This document shows, piece by piece, positions 51,366-60,680 of a stretch of 64,000 bases of DNA. The stretch lies in NCBI GenBank assembly GCA_037441565.1, contig JBBIRW010000001.1, positions 248,001 to 312,000 on the forward strand. Direction: 5' to 3'. This DNA comes from JBBIRW01 sp037441565. Its GTDB lineage: Bacteria; Desulfobacterota; JBBIRW01. Position numbers and translations under genes: made by a program. The notes under the pieces were generated by a model. It did not search any database. It saw only the letters and a list, made by a program, of their open reading frames with translations, and was not told the origin of the DNA. Position 1 is the stretch's first letter. Each line of letters begins with the position of its first letter.

Positions 51366-51871
51366 TTAAAGAGTTAAGAGTAAATGAGAGGATAAAGGCA
51401 CCAAAAGTGAGGGTAATTGATAGCGAGGGAAAACAGCTCGGTATTTTTTCTATAAATGAGGCATTGAAGATGGCTGAAGAAATGAATCTTGATCTTGTTG
51501 AAGTTGCTCCACAGGCTGTGCCACCTGTTTGCAAGTTGATGGATTATGGAAAGTATAAATATCAGATTTCAAAAAAGATCCAGGAGGCAAAGAAAAAGCA
51601 AACGATCATCGAGATAAAGGAAGTTAAACTTAGACCATCAACAGAGGATCACGATTTTCAATTTAAGGTCAATCATATAAGGAGATTTCTATCAGAAGGT
51701 AATAAGGCAAAGGTCACCGTGATCTTTAGAGGGAGAGAGATTGTACATACCGATCTTGGGAAGAATCTTATTGAAAGGGTTTACCAGGAGGTAAAGGATA
51801 TAGGTATTATTGAGCAGATGCCAAAGATGGAGGGGAGAACACTTACAATAATAATAGCACCAAAGACATAA
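51359..51871 (+). CDS. infC: Translation initiation factor IF-3, ATT/ATA start
   Basis: The frame before the first GTG (51407) reads IVKELRVNERIKAPKVRVID, the conserved IF3 N-terminal domain, so translation starts upstream. ATT 51359 and ATA 51362 lie after GGAGG (51350-51354), four and seven bases away; both are the kind of weak codon used by infC (E. coli uses AUU), which IF3 itself discriminates against, giving autoregulation. The product is about 170 residues with C-terminal IERVYQEVKDIG and the end TIIIAPK. It overlaps the thrS stop by seven bases. Confidence 0.92.
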   Translation: MIVKELRVNERIKAPKVRVIDSEGKQLGIFSINEALKMAEEMNLDLVEVAPQAVPPVCKLMDYGKYKYQISKKIQEAKKKQTIIEIKEVKLRPSTEDHDFQFKVNHIRRFLSEGNKAKVTVIFRGREIVHTDLGKNLIERVYQEVKDIGIIEQMPKMEGRTLTIIIAPKT

Positions 51872-51899
51872 GAAAAGTCAGGGCGGAGAGGACTCGAAA

Positions 51900-52094
51900 A
51901 TGGGAAAATTAAAAACGCACAAAGGGGCAACAAAGAGGTTTAAAATAACAAAAAAGGGGAAAGTGCTGGCATTCAGGGCAGGCAAGAGGCACCTTCTCAG
52001 TAAAAAATCCTCAAAGAGGAAGATGGCACTTGGAAAGTATAAAGTCTTGAAGGAGAGGGCTGCAGCGATTATAAAAAGGCTTCTTGTAACCTGA
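51900..52094 (+). CDS. rpmI: 50S ribosomal protein L35
   Basis: The protein is 64 residues, basic, with the L35 pattern KLKTHKGATKRFKITKKGK and KSSKRKMAL. It lies 28 bases after infC, in the standard IF3-L35-L20 order, with a GGGCGGAGAGG site. Confidence 0.96.
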   Translation: MGKLKTHKGATKRFKITKKGKVLAFRAGKRHLLSKKSSKRKMALGKYKVLKERAAAIIKRLLVT

Positions 52095-52134
52095 TAATTA
52101 CAACAATCCAGATAATTTAAAAAAGGAGATAAAA

Positions 52135-52500
52135 ATGCCACGCGTAAAAAGAGGCGTTCATGCAAAAAAGAAAAGAAGAAGGGTGCTTTCAATGGCAAAG
52201 GGCTACTGGGGTGTGAGGAAAAATTCATACAGGATTGCAAAGGAGGCTGTAAATAGGGCACTTGCCTATGCATACAGGGACAGAAAAGCGAAGAAGAGGG
52301 AGTTCAGAAGGCTCTGGATTGCAAGGATAAATGCAGCTGTAAGACCTTATGATCTATCTTACAGCCAGTTCATTAAGGGGCTCAAGGATTCAAATATTAT
52401 AATGGACAGAAAAGTGCTTGCAGATATGGCAATAAAAGATCCAGGTTCATTCGAACATCTTGTTAATCTTGTGAAAAGGAATATTCATGCACAAGCGTAA
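52135..52500 (+). CDS. rplT: 50S ribosomal protein L20
   Basis: The 121-residue basic protein begins PRVKRGVHAKKKRRRVL and has YRDRKAKKREFRRLWIARIN, typical of L20, the early 23S rRNA-binding protein. In enteric bacteria L20 represses this operon through an mRNA pseudoknot; the 40-base space upstream here is too short to show one. GGAGATAAAA precedes the ATG. Confidence 0.96.
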   Translation: MPRVKRGVHAKKKRRRVLSMAKGYWGVRKNSYRIAKEAVNRALAYAYRDRKAKKREFRRLWIARINAAVRPYDLSYSQFIKGLKDSNIIMDRKVLADMAIKDPGSFEHLVNLVKRNIHAQA

Positions 52501-52511
52501 AGGATACTTTT

Positions 52512-53528
52512 ATGGAAAAGAGGATAGAAATAATAAGAAGAAATGCCCTTGAGGAGCTGAAGGCTGTAAGTGAAGAAAGATCGCTTCAGCTTTTAAAAAG
52601 CAAATATCTTGGTAGGAAAGGGGAGGTTTCTGGGCTCATAAAGGAGATAATGCTGCTTCCAGTAGAGAAAAGACCTTACTTTGGGAAGCTTATAAATGAG
52701 CTAAAGGATTACCTTGAAGGGGAATTTGAAAAGGCCAGAAAAAAGATCAGGGAAGAGGAAAAGAAAAAAAGAATACTGGAGGAAAGGATAGATATTACCC
52801 TTCCAGGAAGGAGGATAATTCCGGGAAAAAAACACCCCCTGACCCAGATTACAGAAGAAATGATAGAGATATTTGTCAGGATGGGGTTTACTGTTGAAGA
52901 AGGACCTGAAATAGAAACAGATTACTATAATTTTGAGGCACTTAATATTCCGAAGGATCATCCGGCAAGGGATATGCAGGATACCTTCTATATAACAGAT
53001 GATATAATTCTGAGAACCCATACATCGCCTGTTCAGATAAGGGCAATGTTGAAAAAGGGACCACCAATAAGGATTATTGCCCCTGGAACTGTTTACAGGT
53101 GTGATTCAGATATATCCCATACGCCGATGTTCCATCAACTTGAAGGGCTTATGGTTGATGAAGGTATAAGCTTCGCACATCTTAAGGGTATTCTCACGCA
53201 ATTTGTAAAAATATTTTTTGGTGAAAAAACAGCTTTGAGATTCAGGCCAAGCTTCTTCCCCTTTACAGAACCAAGTGCGGAGGTTGATATAGAATGTGTA
53301 TTATGCATGGGGAAGGGGTGCAGATTGTGTAAGAATAGTGGCTGGCTTGAAATCCTTGGTGCGGGTATGGTTCATCCCAGGGTGTTAGAAGAGGTGCGTT
53401 ATGATACGGAGCGGTATACAGGCTTTGCATTTGGAATGGGAATAGAAAGGATCTGTATGTTGAAATACGGCATAAATGATATAAGATTATTTTTTGAAAA
53501 CGATCTGAGATTTCTGAAGCAATTCTGA
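52512..53528 (+). CDS. pheS: Phenylalanyl-tRNA synthetase alpha subunit
   Basis: The protein (338 residues) has an N-terminal coiled-coil arm (about 1-95) and a class II core. HPLTQITEEMIEIFVRMGF, RTHTSPVQIRAM and FRPSFFPFTEPSAEVDIEC-like residues mark motifs 1-3. It pairs with PheT in an alpha2beta2 enzyme. It starts 11 bases after rplT and ends two bases before pheT. No Phe-rich leader peptide is present. Confidence 0.96.
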   Translation: MEKRIEIIRRNALEELKAVSEERSLQLLKSKYLGRKGEVSGLIKEIMLLPVEKRPYFGKLINELKDYLEGEFEKARKKIREEEKKKRILEERIDITLPGRRIIPGKKHPLTQITEEMIEIFVRMGFTVEEGPEIETDYYNFEALNIPKDHPARDMQDTFYITDDIILRTHTSPVQIRAMLKKGPPIRIIAPGTVYRCDSDISHTPMFHQLEGLMVDEGISFAHLKGILTQFVKIFFGEKTALRFRPSFFPFTEPSAEVDIECVLCMGKGCRLCKNSGWLEILGAGMVHPRVLEEVRYDTERYTGFAFGMGIERICMLKYGINDIRLFFENDLRFLKQF

Positions 53529-53530
53529 AT

Positions 53531-55921
53531 ATGAAAGTGAGTTATAACTGGTTAAAAGATTTTATTGATATAGATATCCCGCCTGATGAGCTTGCGCAAC
53601 TGTTAACAAATACGGGATTTGAAGTTGAAGATATTCAGAGGGTATCAAGTACAATTAAAGATGTTACTGTTGCACATATTGTTTCTATTGAGCAGCATCC
53701 CAAGGCCGATCGCCTATCATTATGCAAAGTATCAGATGGAAAATCGGAGAGGTTAATAGTTTGTGGTGCAAAAAATATGAAGTCGGGGGATAAGGTAGCC
53801 CTCGCCCTCCCAGGTGCCATTATTGCAGGTGGGAGAAGGATAGAAAGGGCTGAGATAAGGGGTATTGTATCGGATGGAATGTTGTGCTCTGAGGAAGAAC
53901 TCGGGCTGAGTGAGAGATCTGAGGGAATAATGATCCTCCCTGGAGATGCACCAGTAGGAATGGATATAAACGCATATCTGGGTCTCGAGGACTTTATCCT
54001 TGAGGTAAACATCACGCCGAACAGGCCTGATTGTATGAGTATCCTTGGCATTGCCAGGGAAATTGCAGCTGTGGCAGGAGCACAACTTTCCTTTCCCTTA
54101 ATAAGGGCTCGCGAATGTGATGAAGGGATTGAAGATTATACAAGGGTAACCATAGAAGATGGAGACCTCTGTCCCAGATATGCAGCAAGGATTATAAGAG
54201 GGGTTAGTATTGGTTCATCCCCTTTCTGGATCAGATCAAGACTTGAGAAATGTGGTTTGAGAAGCATCAATAATGTGGTTGATATCACCAATTATGTTCT
54301 ATTAGAGATGGGTCACCCCCTTCATGCATTTGATTATGATCTCCTTGAAGGGAGAGAAATTGTAATAAGAAAGGCAAGGTTGGGTGAGAGGATAGTTACA
54401 CTTGATGGTGTAATGAGGGATCTTGATACAGAGATGCTGATGATCTGTGATAGGGTAAAGCCTGTTGCTATAGCGGGGATAATGGGAGGAAGCAATACAG
54501 AAGTTTCCCTTGATACGAAAAACATCCTCCTTGAAAGTGCATATTTTAACCCGACTTCTATTAGAAAAACATCAAAAAAGCTTGGTCTGAGAACAGAGGC
54601 ATCCCAGAGATTTGAAAGGGGTGCTGATCCTGAAAATGTGATTGCTGCAATAAACAGGGCATCGCAGCTCATTTCCGAGATCTGTGGGGGTGAGATCCTT
54701 AAGGGAATATTTGATGTATATCCACAGGATATAAAATCTCCAGAAATCATACTTCGGATCGATAGGGCATGTATGCTCATCGGTCTTAAGATCTCAGCGG
54801 AGGAGATAAAGAATATCCTCAGAAGGCTGGGGATGAATGTAAAGGACGAGACAGAAAATACCCTGAGGGTGATCCCTCCAAGTTACAGGCGTGATATTGA
54901 GATTGAGGAGGATCTCGTTGAGGAAATTGCGAGGATATACGGTTACGAGAAAATACCGGTGTCCCTACCTTCTGCTGAAATTATTGCTGGTTCCGTTACA
55001 GTAAGGGAAGAGGCAGAATCACTCGTCAGGAATACCCTTGTTTCTTCAGGTTATTTCGAGGTAATAAACTACAGTTTCATATACCCCGAGATATTGGATG
55101 ACTTGAAAATAAGCCATGATAGTAATTACAGGAAATATGTTACTTTAAGAAATCCTTTGAGCAGGAAACAATCCATAATGCGCACCACTCTCATCCCCGG
55201 ACTTATAGAATCAATGAAAACCAATATAAACAGAGGTAACAGGGAGATAAGGATCTTTGAAATAGGCAGGGTCTTCTTTTTTGATGAAGGTATCCGAGAA
55301 GAGGAGAGAATTGGAGGGCTTGCATGTGGTGGAAGGTATGAATCTTTATGGAATCTGAAAGATGTAGATATAGATTTTTATGATATTAAGGGGGTTGTAG
55401 AAACTATTGTTGATGTTCTTGGTATAGATAATTACGAATTCTATCCTGCCTCAATGCCTTTTTTGCATCCGGGAAAATCTGCCGTTCTAAAGATAAATAA
55501 TATGGAGGTGGGCTTTCTTGGTCTCTTGCATCCGGATGTAGAAGAAAGATTGGAAATACATAACGTCTTTATATTTGAATTAGATATTGGATTGTTGAGG
55601 AAATATTTCCGTCCCGAAAGAACCTTCACGGAACTACCCAGGTATCCCTCACTTTACAGAGATGTTGCACTGATAGTTGATGAATCCCTTTTTGCAAACG
55701 AAGTATTGAGAGCGATAAAACAGAAAAAACATCCCTGGATTGAAGATGTAAAAATTTTTGATGTATATAAAGGTGATCAAGTGCCCTCCGGGAAAAAAAG
55801 TATTGCATTCAGAATAAATTACAGATCAAAAGAGAAGACCCTACTTGATGAAGAAGTAAACCTTGTTCACAATGAGATTATAAAAGAAGTTGTTGAAAAA
55901 TTTGGGGCAAGGGTTAGATAA
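53531..55921 (+). CDS. pheT: Phenylalanyl-tRNA synthetase beta subunit
   Basis: This 796-residue beta chain has the bacterial domain order: EMAP-like tRNA-binding OB fold (about 40-150, with HPKADRLSLCKVSDG), B3/B4 editing domain, B5, the catalytic-like core and the C-terminal anticodon-binding ferredoxin-like domain (LPRYPSLYRDVALIVDE). It starts two bases after pheS and is followed by an IHF/HU gene, as in many proteobacteria. Confidence 0.96.
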   Translation: MKVSYNWLKDFIDIDIPPDELAQLLTNTGFEVEDIQRVSSTIKDVTVAHIVSIEQHPKADRLSLCKVSDGKSERLIVCGAKNMKSGDKVALALPGAIIAGGRRIERAEIRGIVSDGMLCSEEELGLSERSEGIMILPGDAPVGMDINAYLGLEDFILEVNITPNRPDCMSILGIAREIAAVAGAQLSFPLIRARECDEGIEDYTRVTIEDGDLCPRYAARIIRGVSIGSSPFWIRSRLEKCGLRSINNVVDITNYVLLEMGHPLHAFDYDLLEGREIVIRKARLGERIVTLDGVMRDLDTEMLMICDRVKPVAIAGIMGGSNTEVSLDTKNILLESAYFNPTSIRKTSKKLGLRTEASQRFERGADPENVIAAINRASQLISEICGGEILKGIFDVYPQDIKSPEIILRIDRACMLIGLKISAEEIKNILRRLGMNVKDETENTLRVIPPSYRRDIEIEEDLVEEIARIYGYEKIPVSLPSAEIIAGSVTVREEAESLVRNTLVSSGYFEVINYSFIYPEILDDLKISHDSNYRKYVTLRNPLSRKQSIMRTTLIPGLIESMKTNINRGNREIRIFEIGRVFFFDEGIREEERIGGLACGGRYESLWNLKDVDIDFYDIKGVVETIVDVLGIDNYEFYPASMPFLHPGKSAVLKINNMEVGFLGLLHPDVEERLEIHNVFIFELDIGLLRKYFRPERTFTELPRYPSLYRDVALIVDESLFANEVLRAIKQKKHPWIEDVKIFDVYKGDQVPSGKKSIAFRINYRSKEKTLLDEEVNLVHNEIIKEVVEKFGARVR

Positions 55922-55962
55922 TTAAGCAAAAATATATAATACCTTTCCACTGGAGGTTGGCC

Positions 55963-56247
55963 ATGACAAAGGCCGATTTGGTTGAAATGATATATTCAAA
56001 GATAGGTATATCAAAAAAGGATGCCTCAGATATCCTCGAGGGTGTTTTTGATATTATAAAAGAGGCCTTAAAAAATGGAGAGAAGGTTAAGATCTCCGGA
56101 TTTGGTAACTTTTCGGTGAGGAATAAAAAGACAAGAAAAGGGAGAAATCCTCAAACAGGTGAAGAGATTGAGATATCAGCAAGAAGGGTGCTTTCCTTCA
56201 AGCCAAGTCAACTTATGAAAGATGCAATGAATATGATGGAGAAGTAG
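55963..56247 (+). CDS. ihfA: HU/IHF family DNA-binding protein
   Basis: The 94-residue protein (ATG 55963; TTG 55957 overlaps the GGAGGT site) has the HU/IHF fold with GEKVKISGFGNFSVR and the beta-arm RKGRNPQTGEEIEISARRV. The pheT-ihfA order as in E. coli suggests IHF alpha, but family members are hard to tell apart by sequence. It bends DNA in replication and regulation. A MerR-type gene follows directly. Confidence 0.9.
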   Translation: MTKADLVEMIYSKIGISKKDASDILEGVFDIIKEALKNGEKVKISGFGNFSVRNKKTRKGRNPQTGEEIEISARRVLSFKPSQLMKDAMNMMEK

Positions 56248-56259
56248 CCTGCCTTGATT

Positions 56260-56613
56260 ATGGAAAAAGAGGTTCCAGGAAAGGTTTATTTCAGGATCGG
56301 GGAGGTCAGTAAAATTCTTGATGTTGAACCTTATGTGCTCAGATTCTGGGAAAAAGAATTTGATATTATAAAACCCATAAAATCACGAAAAGGGCACAGA
56401 CTTTACAGGAGAAAGGATATAGAAAATCTTTTGCAGATAAAGAGATTGCTTTACGAAGATAAATTCACCATTGATGGAGCAAAGAGAAAATTAAAGGAGT
56501 TGATGAATCAGGAAAGAAGGCAGCTGAAACTCCAGCTTGAGGAAAAAAGGCAGAAGAAGATATTGATTGAAATAAAAAGAAGGCTTGAAGAATTAAGGGA
56601 TAAACTCGTTTGA
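56260..56613 (+). CDS. MerR-family transcriptional regulator
   Basis: The protein (117 residues from ATG 56260; TTG 56254 is an alternative) has the MerR winged HTH at the N-terminus (FRIGEVSKILDVEPYVLRFWE, in part, and HRLYRRKDI), then a dimerisation coil of charged helices (about 75-117). No C-terminal ligand cysteines or effector domain are seen, as in the small MerR proteins that follow ihfA in many deltaproteobacteria. The target is unknown. Confidence 0.88.
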   Translation: MEKEVPGKVYFRIGEVSKILDVEPYVLRFWEKEFDIIKPIKSRKGHRLYRRKDIENLLQIKRLLYEDKFTIDGAKRKLKELMNQERRQLKLQLEEKRQKKILIEIKRRLEELRDKLV

Positions 56614-56614
56614 T

Positions 56615-56688
56615 CGGGGCGTGGCGCAGCCTGGTAGCGTACACGCTTGGGGTGCGTGTGGTCGGCGGTTCAAATCCGCTCGCCCCGA
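56615..56688 (+). tRNA. tRNA-Pro (anticodon GGG)
   Basis: A 74-base cloverleaf: acceptor CGGGGCG/CGCCCCG, anticodon stem CACGC/GCGTG with loop TTGGGGT (GGG at 56649-56651), T stem GGCGG/CCGCT with TTCAAAT, discriminator A at 56688. CCA is not encoded. G37 next to the anticodon fits m1G37 modification of proline tRNAs. Confidence 0.96.
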
Positions 56689-56740
56689 TTTATATTTCTC
56701 TAAATCATCGCCTCCAATGTGATAAAGATATATTTTGAAT

Positions 56741-56769
56741 TTGATGACACATCTCTTTGATGTTAACAT
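56741..56769 (+). promoter_or_regulatory. Possible promoter of surE
   Basis: TTGATG (56741-56746) and TAACAT (56764-56769) are spaced 17 bases. Initiation about 7 bases downstream would leave a 5' UTR of only some 6 bases before the surE ATG at 56782. This fits the absence of a Shine-Dalgarno sequence there. Confidence 0.4.
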
Positions 56770-56781
56770 TAATATTCGGAA

Positions 56782-57549
56782 ATGGAATCTTTACCCATAT
56801 TACTTTTGACAAATGATGATGGTATAAACTCAGAAGGATTACACGTTCTCGCGAGGGAACTTAAGGATCTCGGGGAGGTATGCATAATTGCCCCCGATAG
56901 GGAAAGGAGTGCAGCAAGTCATTCCCTTACATTGCATCGCCCATTGAGAGTGGAAAAGCTATCCGAAAAAGTTTTTTCTGTTGATGGAACACCTGCTGAT
57001 TGCGTGTATCTTGGTGTCAATGGGATTCTGGAAAGTAGACCTTCACTTGTAGCATCAGGTATAAATAAGGGCGGAAATATGGGTGAGGATATTATATATT
57101 CAGGAACAGTTTCTGCAGCTATGGAGGGGATGATCCTCGGGATCCCCTCGTTTGCCATATCCATTGCAGGAAGGGGTGATTTTCATTTTAACTCTGCGGC
57201 GAAATTTGCAAAGAGGCTTGCAAAAGAGATGTTAAAGCATGAATGGCCCAGAGATACATTGCTAAATATTAATGTCCCGAATTTGCCATGGGACATGATA
57301 AAAGGTTTTAAAATTACAAGACAGGGCAAAAGAAAATTTAACAATCGCATAGTGGAGAAGGTCGATCCAAGAGGGAGGAAATACTACTGGATAGGGGGTA
57401 AATCCCTTGCTCCGGAGCCTATAGAGGAAAGCGACTATCTTGCAGTGAGAGAAGGTTATATCTCCATTACTCCACTTCATCTGGATCTTACAAATTATGA
57501 ATCGATAGGAATCCTGAAAAGATGGTTCTCCGAGCATGATATATCATGA
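56782..57549 (+). CDS. surE: 5'/3'-nucleotidase SurE
   Basis: The protein (255 residues) begins PILLLTNDDGINSEGL with the metal-binding NDD triad (11-13), followed by SHSLTLHRPL and SGINKGGNMGEDI. SurE dephosphorylates nucleoside 5'- and 3'-monophosphates and is often near pcm, as here two genes later. There is no clear Shine-Dalgarno sequence before the ATG. The end overlaps the flavoprotein gene by ATGA. Confidence 0.95.
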   Translation: MESLPILLLTNDDGINSEGLHVLARELKDLGEVCIIAPDRERSAASHSLTLHRPLRVEKLSEKVFSVDGTPADCVYLGVNGILESRPSLVASGINKGGNMGEDIIYSGTVSAAMEGMILGIPSFAISIAGRGDFHFNSAAKFAKRLAKEMLKHEWPRDTLLNINVPNLPWDMIKGFKITRQGKRKFNNRIVEKVDPRGRKYYWIGGKSLAPEPIEESDYLAVREGYISITPLHLDLTNYESIGILKRWFSEHDIS

Positions 57550-58925
57550 GAAAAGAATACGATGTCATAATAGTTGGGGCAGGTCCTGCCGGTATTTTTG
57601 CTGCAGCGGAATTGATGGATAAAAGAGGACTCAGAATTCTTATCATCGATAAAGGGAAGGATATAGACGAAAGACTCGCCGACCTTAATGAGAACCTATC
57701 TAAAAAAGGACCGGGTTTTGGAAAGGCAATCCTTTCCGGATGGGGCGGGGCAGGCGCTTTCAGTGATGGTAAACTTACACTTTCAATGGATGTCGGTGGT
57801 TTTCTGGGTGAGTATTTACCCGAGGATGAGCTGGATTCATTGATTAAATACACTGATGGGATCTTCTTGTCATTTGGTGCGCCTCAAACACTTTATGGCA
57901 CGGAAAGTGATTTTACGATCGCACTCAAGCATAAGGCATTAAAGCATAATCTCCAGTTTATACCCATACCCATAAGGCATGTCGGAACTGAGGGTTGCAG
58001 GCAAATCTTGAGAAAGATGAGAGAGAAGATTTCCGGGAAGACAGACCTTCTTTTTGGAAAGAATGTAATAAGAATATTGACTCATGCAGGAAGTGTTACC
58101 GGAGTATTGCTTGATGATGGAACAGAGATATCGGCATCCTTTGTTATTCTGGCCATTGGAAGAGAAGGATCAAAATGGCTGAAAGAAGAAGCAAAAAGAT
58201 TAGATATAACTACTATTAACAATCCTGTTGATATTGGTATAAGGGTGGAAGTGCCTGCTGTTGTGCTGAAGGAGATTACAGATGTCGTTTATGAAGGGAA
58301 ATTCATTTATTATTCAAGGCAATTTGATGACAAGGTAAGAACATTCTGCATGAATCCTTATGGGGAGGTAATAAATGAGTATATTGAAGGTGTATTCACT
58401 GTAAATGGTCATAGTTACAGGGATCACAAGACTGAAAACACAAACTTTGCCATTCTTGTGAGTACACAATTTACTGCACCATTCAATGATCCCATCTCAT
58501 ACGGGAGATACATAGCCGGTCTTGCAAATTTACTCAGCGGAGGGGTAATTGTCCAAAGGCTCGGAGATTTGATGGCTGGGAGAAGATCGACACCAGAAAG
58601 GATTTCAAAGGGGATTGTAAGACCAACACTATCTGCTGCTGTACCAGGTGATCTCAGTTTTGCACTGCCTTACAGACATCTCAGTAATATCATTGAAATG
58701 ATAGATGCACTCGATTCAATTACACCAGGTGTTAAGTCTCCCCATACGCTTCTTTATGGTGTGGAGGTAAAATTTTATTCTGTGAGATTAAAATTAACAA
58801 GTGAAATGGAAACAGAGATAAAAAATCTCTTTGCTGCTGGTGATGGAGCAGGGGTTTCGAGAGGCCTCATCCAGGCATGTATCTCCGGTATTATAGGGGC
58901 GAGGAGTATCAAAAAAAGGATTTGA
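57546..58925 (+). CDS. FAD-dependent dehydrogenase (COG2509-type)
   Basis: The 459-residue protein has an N-terminal Rossmann FAD site (YDVIIVGAGPAGIFAA), GWGGAGAFSDGK and a C-terminal LFAAGDGAGVSRGLIQA segment typical of the family sometimes annotated as uncharacterised FAD-dependent dehydrogenases. No Fe-S cysteine motifs or membrane anchor are seen. The substrate is unknown. It is embedded between surE and pcm, with a four-base overlap and then six bases. Confidence 0.85.
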   Translation: MRKEYDVIIVGAGPAGIFAAAELMDKRGLRILIIDKGKDIDERLADLNENLSKKGPGFGKAILSGWGGAGAFSDGKLTLSMDVGGFLGEYLPEDELDSLIKYTDGIFLSFGAPQTLYGTESDFTIALKHKALKHNLQFIPIPIRHVGTEGCRQILRKMREKISGKTDLLFGKNVIRILTHAGSVTGVLLDDGTEISASFVILAIGREGSKWLKEEAKRLDITTINNPVDIGIRVEVPAVVLKEITDVVYEGKFIYYSRQFDDKVRTFCMNPYGEVINEYIEGVFTVNGHSYRDHKTENTNFAILVSTQFTAPFNDPISYGRYIAGLANLLSGGVIVQRLGDLMAGRRSTPERISKGIVRPTLSAAVPGDLSFALPYRHLSNIIEMIDALDSITPGVKSPHTLLYGVEVKFYSVRLKLTSEMETEIKNLFAAGDGAGVSRGLIQACISGIIGARSIKKRI

Positions 58926-58930
58926 AATTA

Positions 58931-59575
58931 ATGGATCCATATTATAAGGCAAGAAAACAGATGGTTGAAGAGCAGTTGAGGAGGAGAGGAATAAAGGATG
59001 AGAGGGTTCTCGATGTAATGCTTAAGGTGCCGAGGCATCTGTTTGTCGATGAATCCTTAAGATCCAGGGCTTATGGTGATTATCCGCTCCCCATAGGTGA
59101 GGATCAAACTATTTCGCAGCCATACATTGTTGCCCTGATGACAGAGGCACTGCAGCTAAAGGGTGATGAGAAAGTCCTCGAGATAGGAACAGGATCAGGT
59201 TATCAAACAGCAATTCTTGCAGAATTGTGTTCATATGTTTTTTCAATAGAAAGATTTCAGTCCCTTGCTGATAAGGCAATGAAGCTGCTTGAGAACCTCG
59301 GTTACACAAATATAAAAATAAAGGTTGGGGATGGGACTCTTGGATGGCCTGAAAAAGCTCCCTTTAATGGAATAATTGTTACAGCTGGTTCACCAGATAT
59401 ACCGAAGCCATTAATTGAGCAGTTAAAAATGGAAGGAATAATTGTTATCCCTGTTGGTGGAAAATTTTCACAAACACTATATGCAGCAAAGAAAACTCCA
59501 AAAGGTCTTGAGTACAGGGATCTCGGAGATGTAAGATTTGTAAGGCTTATTGGCTTATACGGGTGGGAAGAATAG
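58931..59575 (+). CDS. pcm: Protein-L-isoaspartate O-methyltransferase
   Basis: From ATG 58931 (214 residues; an upstream start would run into the flavoprotein gene) the protein has the PCMT pattern: RRRGIKDERVLDVMLKVPRHLFV, in part, DQTISQPYIVA, and SAM motif VLEIGTGSGYQ (82-92). It repairs isoaspartyl damage in aged proteins. The surE-pcm neighbourhood is common in bacteria. Confidence 0.94.
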   Translation: MDPYYKARKQMVEEQLRRRGIKDERVLDVMLKVPRHLFVDESLRSRAYGDYPLPIGEDQTISQPYIVALMTEALQLKGDEKVLEIGTGSGYQTAILAELCSYVFSIERFQSLADKAMKLLENLGYTNIKIKVGDGTLGWPEKAPFNGIIVTAGSPDIPKPLIEQLKMEGIIVIPVGGKFSQTLYAAKKTPKGLEYRDLGDVRFVRLIGLYGWEE

Positions 59576-60192
59576 TGGGGGCGGAAAAGGGATTAATCAA
59601 GGAAAATTATCTCCTCCGAGTTTATAACTGGGTCCTTTCATTGGGAAACTCACCATATTCGAAATGGGCACTTTTCTCTATAGCGTTTATGGAATCATCA
59701 TTCTTTCCCATTCCTCCTGATATCCTTCTCATTACACTTTCCCTCTCAAGCCCCCGAAAGTCTTATATGTTTGCCTTAATATGCTCGATAGGTTCTGTGG
59801 CTGGTGGTGCCTTTGGATATCTGATCGGTCTAAAATTTATGGAATGGATAGGTAGAACTATTATTGCATTTTACGGACTAACAGAAAGATTTAATGATGT
59901 TGCTCGCCTCTACGACAAATATAACGCAATAGCTGTAGCTGTAGCAGGCTTTACACCTGTTCCCTATAAGGTTTTTACTATTGCGGCAGGTTTCTTTGCT
60001 ATCAATTTTTATACCTTCATTATTGCATCGCTCATAAGCAGATCTGCCCGCTTCTTTCTTGTCTCTTCATTGATCCATTTTTTTGGAGAGAGAATAAAAA
60101 TTTATATTGAAAAATATTTTAACCTATTTACCATAGTATTCGTTTTACTGCTTATTGGTGGATTCTTTATCATCAGGGTCTATTTTAATTGA
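59575..60192 (+). CDS. VTT-domain (DedA/YqaA-type) membrane protein
   Basis: GTG 59575, overlapping the pcm stop (TAGTG), with GGGAAG five bases upstream, gives 205 residues; GTG 59563 is the longer alternative. Five or so membrane helices surround the VTT motif (SFFPIPPDILLITLSLSSP, in part, GGAFGYLIG, VAVAGFTPVPYKVFTIAAG). YqaA-type members lack known activity; related DedA proteins are undecaprenyl/phosphatidyl lipid transporters. The role here is unknown. Confidence 0.85.
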   Translation: MGAEKGLIKENYLLRVYNWVLSLGNSPYSKWALFSIAFMESSFFPIPPDILLITLSLSSPRKSYMFALICSIGSVAGGAFGYLIGLKFMEWIGRTIIAFYGLTERFNDVARLYDKYNAIAVAVAGFTPVPYKVFTIAAGFFAINFYTFIIASLISRSARFFLVSSLIHFFGERIKIYIEKYFNLFTIVFVLLLIGGFFIIRVYFN

Positions 60193-60680
60193 TGAGAGGC
60201 AATAAGGGATTGCAAATAGGTGTAATTGGCGGAAGTCAGTGCGACAGCAACATAGCTGAAATCGCCTATCATGTGGGAAGAGAGATTGGGAAAAGGGGAG
60301 CAGTCCTTATTTGTGGAGGTCTTGGCGGGGTAATGGAGTCAGCAGCAAGGGGTGTTGTTGAAGAAGGCGGTATAGCTGTCGGAATAATTCCAACTTATTC
60401 TAAGGGGGATGCCAATAAATTTATAGAAATTGCCATCACAACAGGTCTTGGTCATGCGAGAAATGTAATCATTGTTTCTTCATCGGATGGACTTATTGCA
60501 ATAGGTGGTGAATACGGAACTCTTTCTGAGATCGCTTTCGCATTGAAGATGGGTAAACCCATTGTAGGGATAAAAACATGGGATATACCGGGTATAATAA
60601 AGGCTGAAACAGCACGGGAGGCTGTGGAGGTACTATTTAGAATTATTAAAAAAGGGGATATTAAATATGGAGGATCTTAA
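60192..60680 (+). CDS. TIGR00725-type LOG-like Rossmann protein
   Basis: From ATG 60192 (one base overlapping the previous stop) this 162-residue protein has IGVIGGSQCD, ICGGLGGVMESAARG and IGGEYGTLSEIAFAL, the pattern of the TIGR00725 branch of the lysine decarboxylase-like (LOG) fold. LOG enzymes release cytokinin bases from nucleotides; the TIGR00725 branch has no settled function. The motif order suggests nucleotide binding. It overlaps apt by 14 bases, perhaps tying it to purine salvage. Confidence 0.85.
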   Translation: MRGNKGLQIGVIGGSQCDSNIAEIAYHVGREIGKRGAVLICGGLGGVMESAARGVVEEGGIAVGIIPTYSKGDANKFIEIAITTGLGHARNVIIVSSSDGLIAIGGEYGTLSEIAFALKMGKPIVGIKTWDIPGIIKAETAREAVEVLFRIIKKGDIKYGGS

